Below, piece by piece: positions 61,684 through 64,000 of a DNA stretch of 64,000 bases. This stretch comes from Cyclobacteriaceae bacterium (lineage in GTDB: Bacteria > Bacteroidota > Bacteroidia > Cytophagales > Cyclobacteriaceae). The notes under the pieces were generated by a model. That model saw only the letters and a list, made by a program, of their open reading frames with translations, searched no databases and had not been told where the DNA came from. Every line of letters begins with the position of its first letter. The stretch's first letter is position 1. Made by a program: the position numbers and the translations under genes. The stretch covers positions 1-64,000 of the forward strand of contig JANQOR010000021.1 in assembly GCA_028285685.1 (NCBI GenBank), written 5' to 3'.

Positions 61684-64000
61684 TTAGTTGCATCCTTCGA
61701 AACATTGCAGTGGGCCAGTGCTCCAAACCGCATATCCGGCATAGTCATACTGGTCGATCAGCTTTTGCCAACCTAGATCCGCTTCTTCTTTGTCGTAGTA
61801 CGTAACCCAGTTGTAGAAGACATTATTTTGACGCCATGTCAAATTTTTACTATGACTCTTAAAGACTCCAGGAGGCTTATTACACTTCATTACACCAGCT
61901 ATTAATAGACGGCCCGATTTATTGCCATCCGCATTTGGATGAACATAAGGAATGTAATAATTGCAAGGATCGCGCCTCTCCTTTCTAGGGTTTATGTACC
62001 GTGCCCTTATGTAGTCGAAATGTGCGGTGGTCTCCTTGGAAATATCAAAACCCACTCTGGGACCAAATGAGTAGGGTCCATCATCCAGTATTTCCACCAG
62101 TTTTTCATTAATATAGAATTTGTATTTTTTTCCTTGCTTGCGGATTTTCAACTTGTTGTAACCACGCGAAGAAAGCAGGTTTTCGAACGCCCAATCCTTG
62201 TGATTTGTCCAGTCTGAGCCATCATAGGAATCAATGACAAATTTCGAATTTTTGGTAAATCCAAAGCGATATCTTTTGCTGCTCTCATCGTCGCGACCCC
62301 AAACAAGTGCTGTGGCATAGGTTGCGTCTCCTACCGCTATTTTCATAGAGGTTTCCAGTTCCCAGTCTTGATCCGGATCCAGAAAAAGACGATCGTTCCA
62401 CTTCGAATACGTGTTGGTGTGCAGGTTTTGATACGAGAAGTATCCGTCCTGAAGCGTCTGATCATACCGTCCTTCCTTCTTTCCTGAAGCCCATTTATTA
62501 TCGTTGTTGTCAAATTCGTCTACAAAAATTGGTGCTGAAGAATAGGCCTTTTCATTGATGTAGGAAATTTTAAGATAGTCGACCATCGTCTCATATTCCG
62601 CGGGATAAGAAAACCCAACCTTACTTCCATGAAATCCCTTGTAAGGCATCGTATGAACCAATTCCCCATTCAGGTAAAATGAATAGCTATCATTCTCTTT
62701 TCTAATCCGGATTTTATTGTAGCCATCTGCGGGCGCATTTACGATTTCTTCATATCCTTTGTGTTTCTTCCAAAACCCTAAGTATTCCCATACACCATAT
62801 TTGTTTCCTTTTAGATAAAAGGCTTGATATCTACTAACATCCGCATTTCGGCCCCAGAAAATGCTTACTTCTTCTTCAACATCTGCCGGTTGCTTAATCG
62901 CTGTCTCTATCTCGAAATCTCTGAATTGATCGATCTCAATTTTACTATTCCAGGTTCTGTACGTTCCTTCGCCATCTGCAGCTAAGATCATCTTGCCATC
63001 ACTAATCTCATCAGGCTCCACACTCCAATCATTTTCATTGTCATTAAAGTCATCATAGAAAATGGTGGTTGCCTCTTTGGTGAATTTACTCTTCGCTATC
63101 GCTGTGCCCCGATACAGAAAATCGTCCGCCTTATTATAGTCTGCCAGCTGTTGCCCGGAATTTGGATTCAGAATTTTGAATGTAAAGGTCTCGGCATCAA
63201 CAATGACCAATTGATTCGCGTCAAGGTACACTACCTTAAATCTTTTTCCCGTTTTGTCAGACCAAATTTTCTTAGCACTGGTGGCAGAGTAAAACTCCAA
63301 TCCGAACTGATTTTGGCCAACAAATTGACTCCCATCCTGTGAAAAAGTGATATCAGGTAAGTCGCCCAATATAGTGTTCTTCAGGCTTTGAAAACTCTTG
63401 CTATTTATTTTCATCTCAAACCCCTTGCTGCCTTTATCATAAGTCACCACCTGGGATTCATTGAATCCGCCAAGAACTGAGGTGTTATAGACAGTTTGAT
63501 GGGAAGTGTTCCCATATCCCTCCACAAAAAGTTTGACCGTCGAATGTTCTTCCTTGCCATAGTATCCAATGGAAAAACTGTTGTCCTTGTTGGTTTGCAC
63601 TGATTGCAAACGATACCAGTACTTGTCCCAGGACACCTTGTTATCGATCTCTTCATAGCCTACAAATTCTCCCGAGTACGCATCCAAAAAAACCGCCTCT
63701 GTGTCATTGAGCTGTAAAATGTATTCATCATTTGCAGCGTACCTGATTTCAAGAGCTTGCGATACCTCATAAAGATCCACAACATCTTTCAGGGCACTCT
63801 CCCATAGCAGGGAATTTTCATCACCTAAATCATAGGTTTGGAATGTGTACCAATCATCGCTTATGGTAATCTTAGACTCATCATTGGAAAAGCCAACACC
63901 AACCAACATGTCATTCGCCTTGTGTTTAAAAACCAGACTGCCATCTGAAGTCTTGTAAACGTTTACCTGTTTGTTTTTTATCAGCGCCACATAAGTGCCA
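61684..64000 (-). CDS. Large exported-type protein with beta-propeller part and two LamG-like modules (5' end outside window)
   Basis: The frame is open to the window edge, so the N-terminus is missing; a GTG at 63990 is only an internal codon. The first 300 visible residues have propeller-like repeats (NVYKTSDGSLVF, VVIVDAETFTFKIL). Two homologous jelly-roll modules of about 175 residues follow: FYDDFNDNENDWSVE to VDYLKISY, and FVDEFDNNDNKWASG to FDYIRARY. Both contain YNK(I/L)(R/K)IRK and an (L/I)NxxLV strand. This is the DUF1080/LamG-like fold that often binds sugars. A Cys-containing tail ends with QCFEGCN. Function unknown. Confidence 0.7.
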   Translation of the reverse strand, partial: GTYVALIKNKQVNVYKTSDGSLVFKHKANDMLVGVGFSNDESKITISDDWYTFQTYDLGDENSLLWESALKDVVDLYEVSQALEIRYAANDEYILQLNDTEAVFLDAYSGEFVGYEEIDNKVSWDKYWYRLQSVQTNKDNSFSIGYYGKEEHSTVKLFVEGYGNTSHQTVYNTSVLGGFNESQVVTYDKGSKGFEMKINSKSFQSLKNTILGDLPDITFSQDGSQFVGQNQFGLEFYSATSAKKIWSDKTGKRFKVVYLDANQLVIVDAETFTFKILNPNSGQQLADYNKADDFLYRGTAIAKSKFTKEATTIFYDDFNDNENDWSVEPDEISDGKMILAADGEGTYRTWNSKIEIDQFRDFEIETAIKQPADVEEEVSIFWGRNADVSRYQAFYLKGNKYGVWEYLGFWKKHKGYEEIVNAPADGYNKIRIRKENDSYSFYLNGELVHTMPYKGFHGSKVGFSYPAEYETMVDYLKISYINEKAYSSAPIFVDEFDNNDNKWASGKKEGRYDQTLQDGYFSYQNLHTNTYSKWNDRLFLDPDQDWELETSMKIAVGDATYATALVWGRDDESSKRYRFGFTKNSKFVIDSYDGSDWTNHKDWAFENLLSSRGYNKLKIRKQGKKYKFYINEKLVEILDDGPYSFGPRVGFDISKETTAHFDYIRARYINPRKERRDPCNYYIPYVHPNADGNKSGRLLIAGVMKCNKPPGVFKSHSKNLTWRQNNVFYNWVTYYDKEEADLGWQKLIDQYDYAGYAVWSTGPLQCFEGCN

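Overview
The window looks like chromosomal DNA of a free-living Bacteroidota, most probably a Cytophagales-type marine or soil bacterium; the genus cannot be read from it. The reasons are several small families that I know mainly from this phylum (DUF4834, DUF2911, DUF3667, a DUF6249-like protein), a carbamoyl-phosphate synthase large subunit without its allosteric domain, an AccD without the usual zinc-finger cysteines, large FtsX/MacB-type permeases without a neighbouring ATPase, LytS/LytTR signalling, poor Shine-Dalgarno sequences, and -7 boxes of the TAnnTTTG kind. No rRNA, tRNA, CRISPR array, intact insertion sequence or prophage was seen.

Layout. 1-6 kb: the end of an unknown membrane protein, accD, a possible small plus-strand transcript, DUF4834-carB, and a stand-alone HisC-like aminotransferase. 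6-13 kb: a PD40 propeller protein, a DUF2911/TPR protein, a LytS-LytTR two-component pair, two lipoproteins, and an SDR oxidoreductase with its TetR regulator. 12.9-14.3 kb: an ECF sigma factor, its likely anti-sigma partner and a divergent membrane protein, joined by mirror-image promoters. 14.3-24.4 kb: hrpB, envelope proteins, a large permease, an Rrf2 regulator with a small membrane target, and a secreted beta-helix protein ending in a potassium-channel-like pore. 24.5-34 kb: tex, an XRE regulator divergent from two tiny genes, an MBL hydrolase, a DEAD-box helicase, arfB, a Rossmann protein and a bestrophin. 34-52 kb: a second large permease, amidohydrolases, Crp/DoxX/dehydrogenase genes, monomeric icd, panB, a GDPD, aspS, tadA and sodA. 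52.2-59.7 kb: a complete-looking histidine operon. 59.7-64 kb: two large exported proteins.

The histidine operon is the most unusual part. A 22-residue leader peptide rich in His codons is followed by a strong intrinsic terminator, so attenuation is likely. The order is hisG, hisD, hisC-hisB fusion, hisH, hisA, hisF, hisIE. In the fusion the aminotransferase is joined straight to the imidazoleglycerol-phosphate dehydratase, and no histidinol-phosphatase domain is present anywhere in the operon. Between hisA and hisF a unit of about 250 bp (3' end of hisA, a REP-like hairpin, first codons of hisF) stands three times in tandem and makes chimeric mini-ORFs.

Other regulatory wiring can be read directly. 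Matched dyads flank the TetR/SDR pair; matched GATC-centred dyads precede the Rrf2 gene and its neighbour; identical -35/-10 pairs face away from each other between the sigma-factor gene and the DUF6249-like gene. All functional statements rest on recognition of motifs and families by eye; no database search was run.
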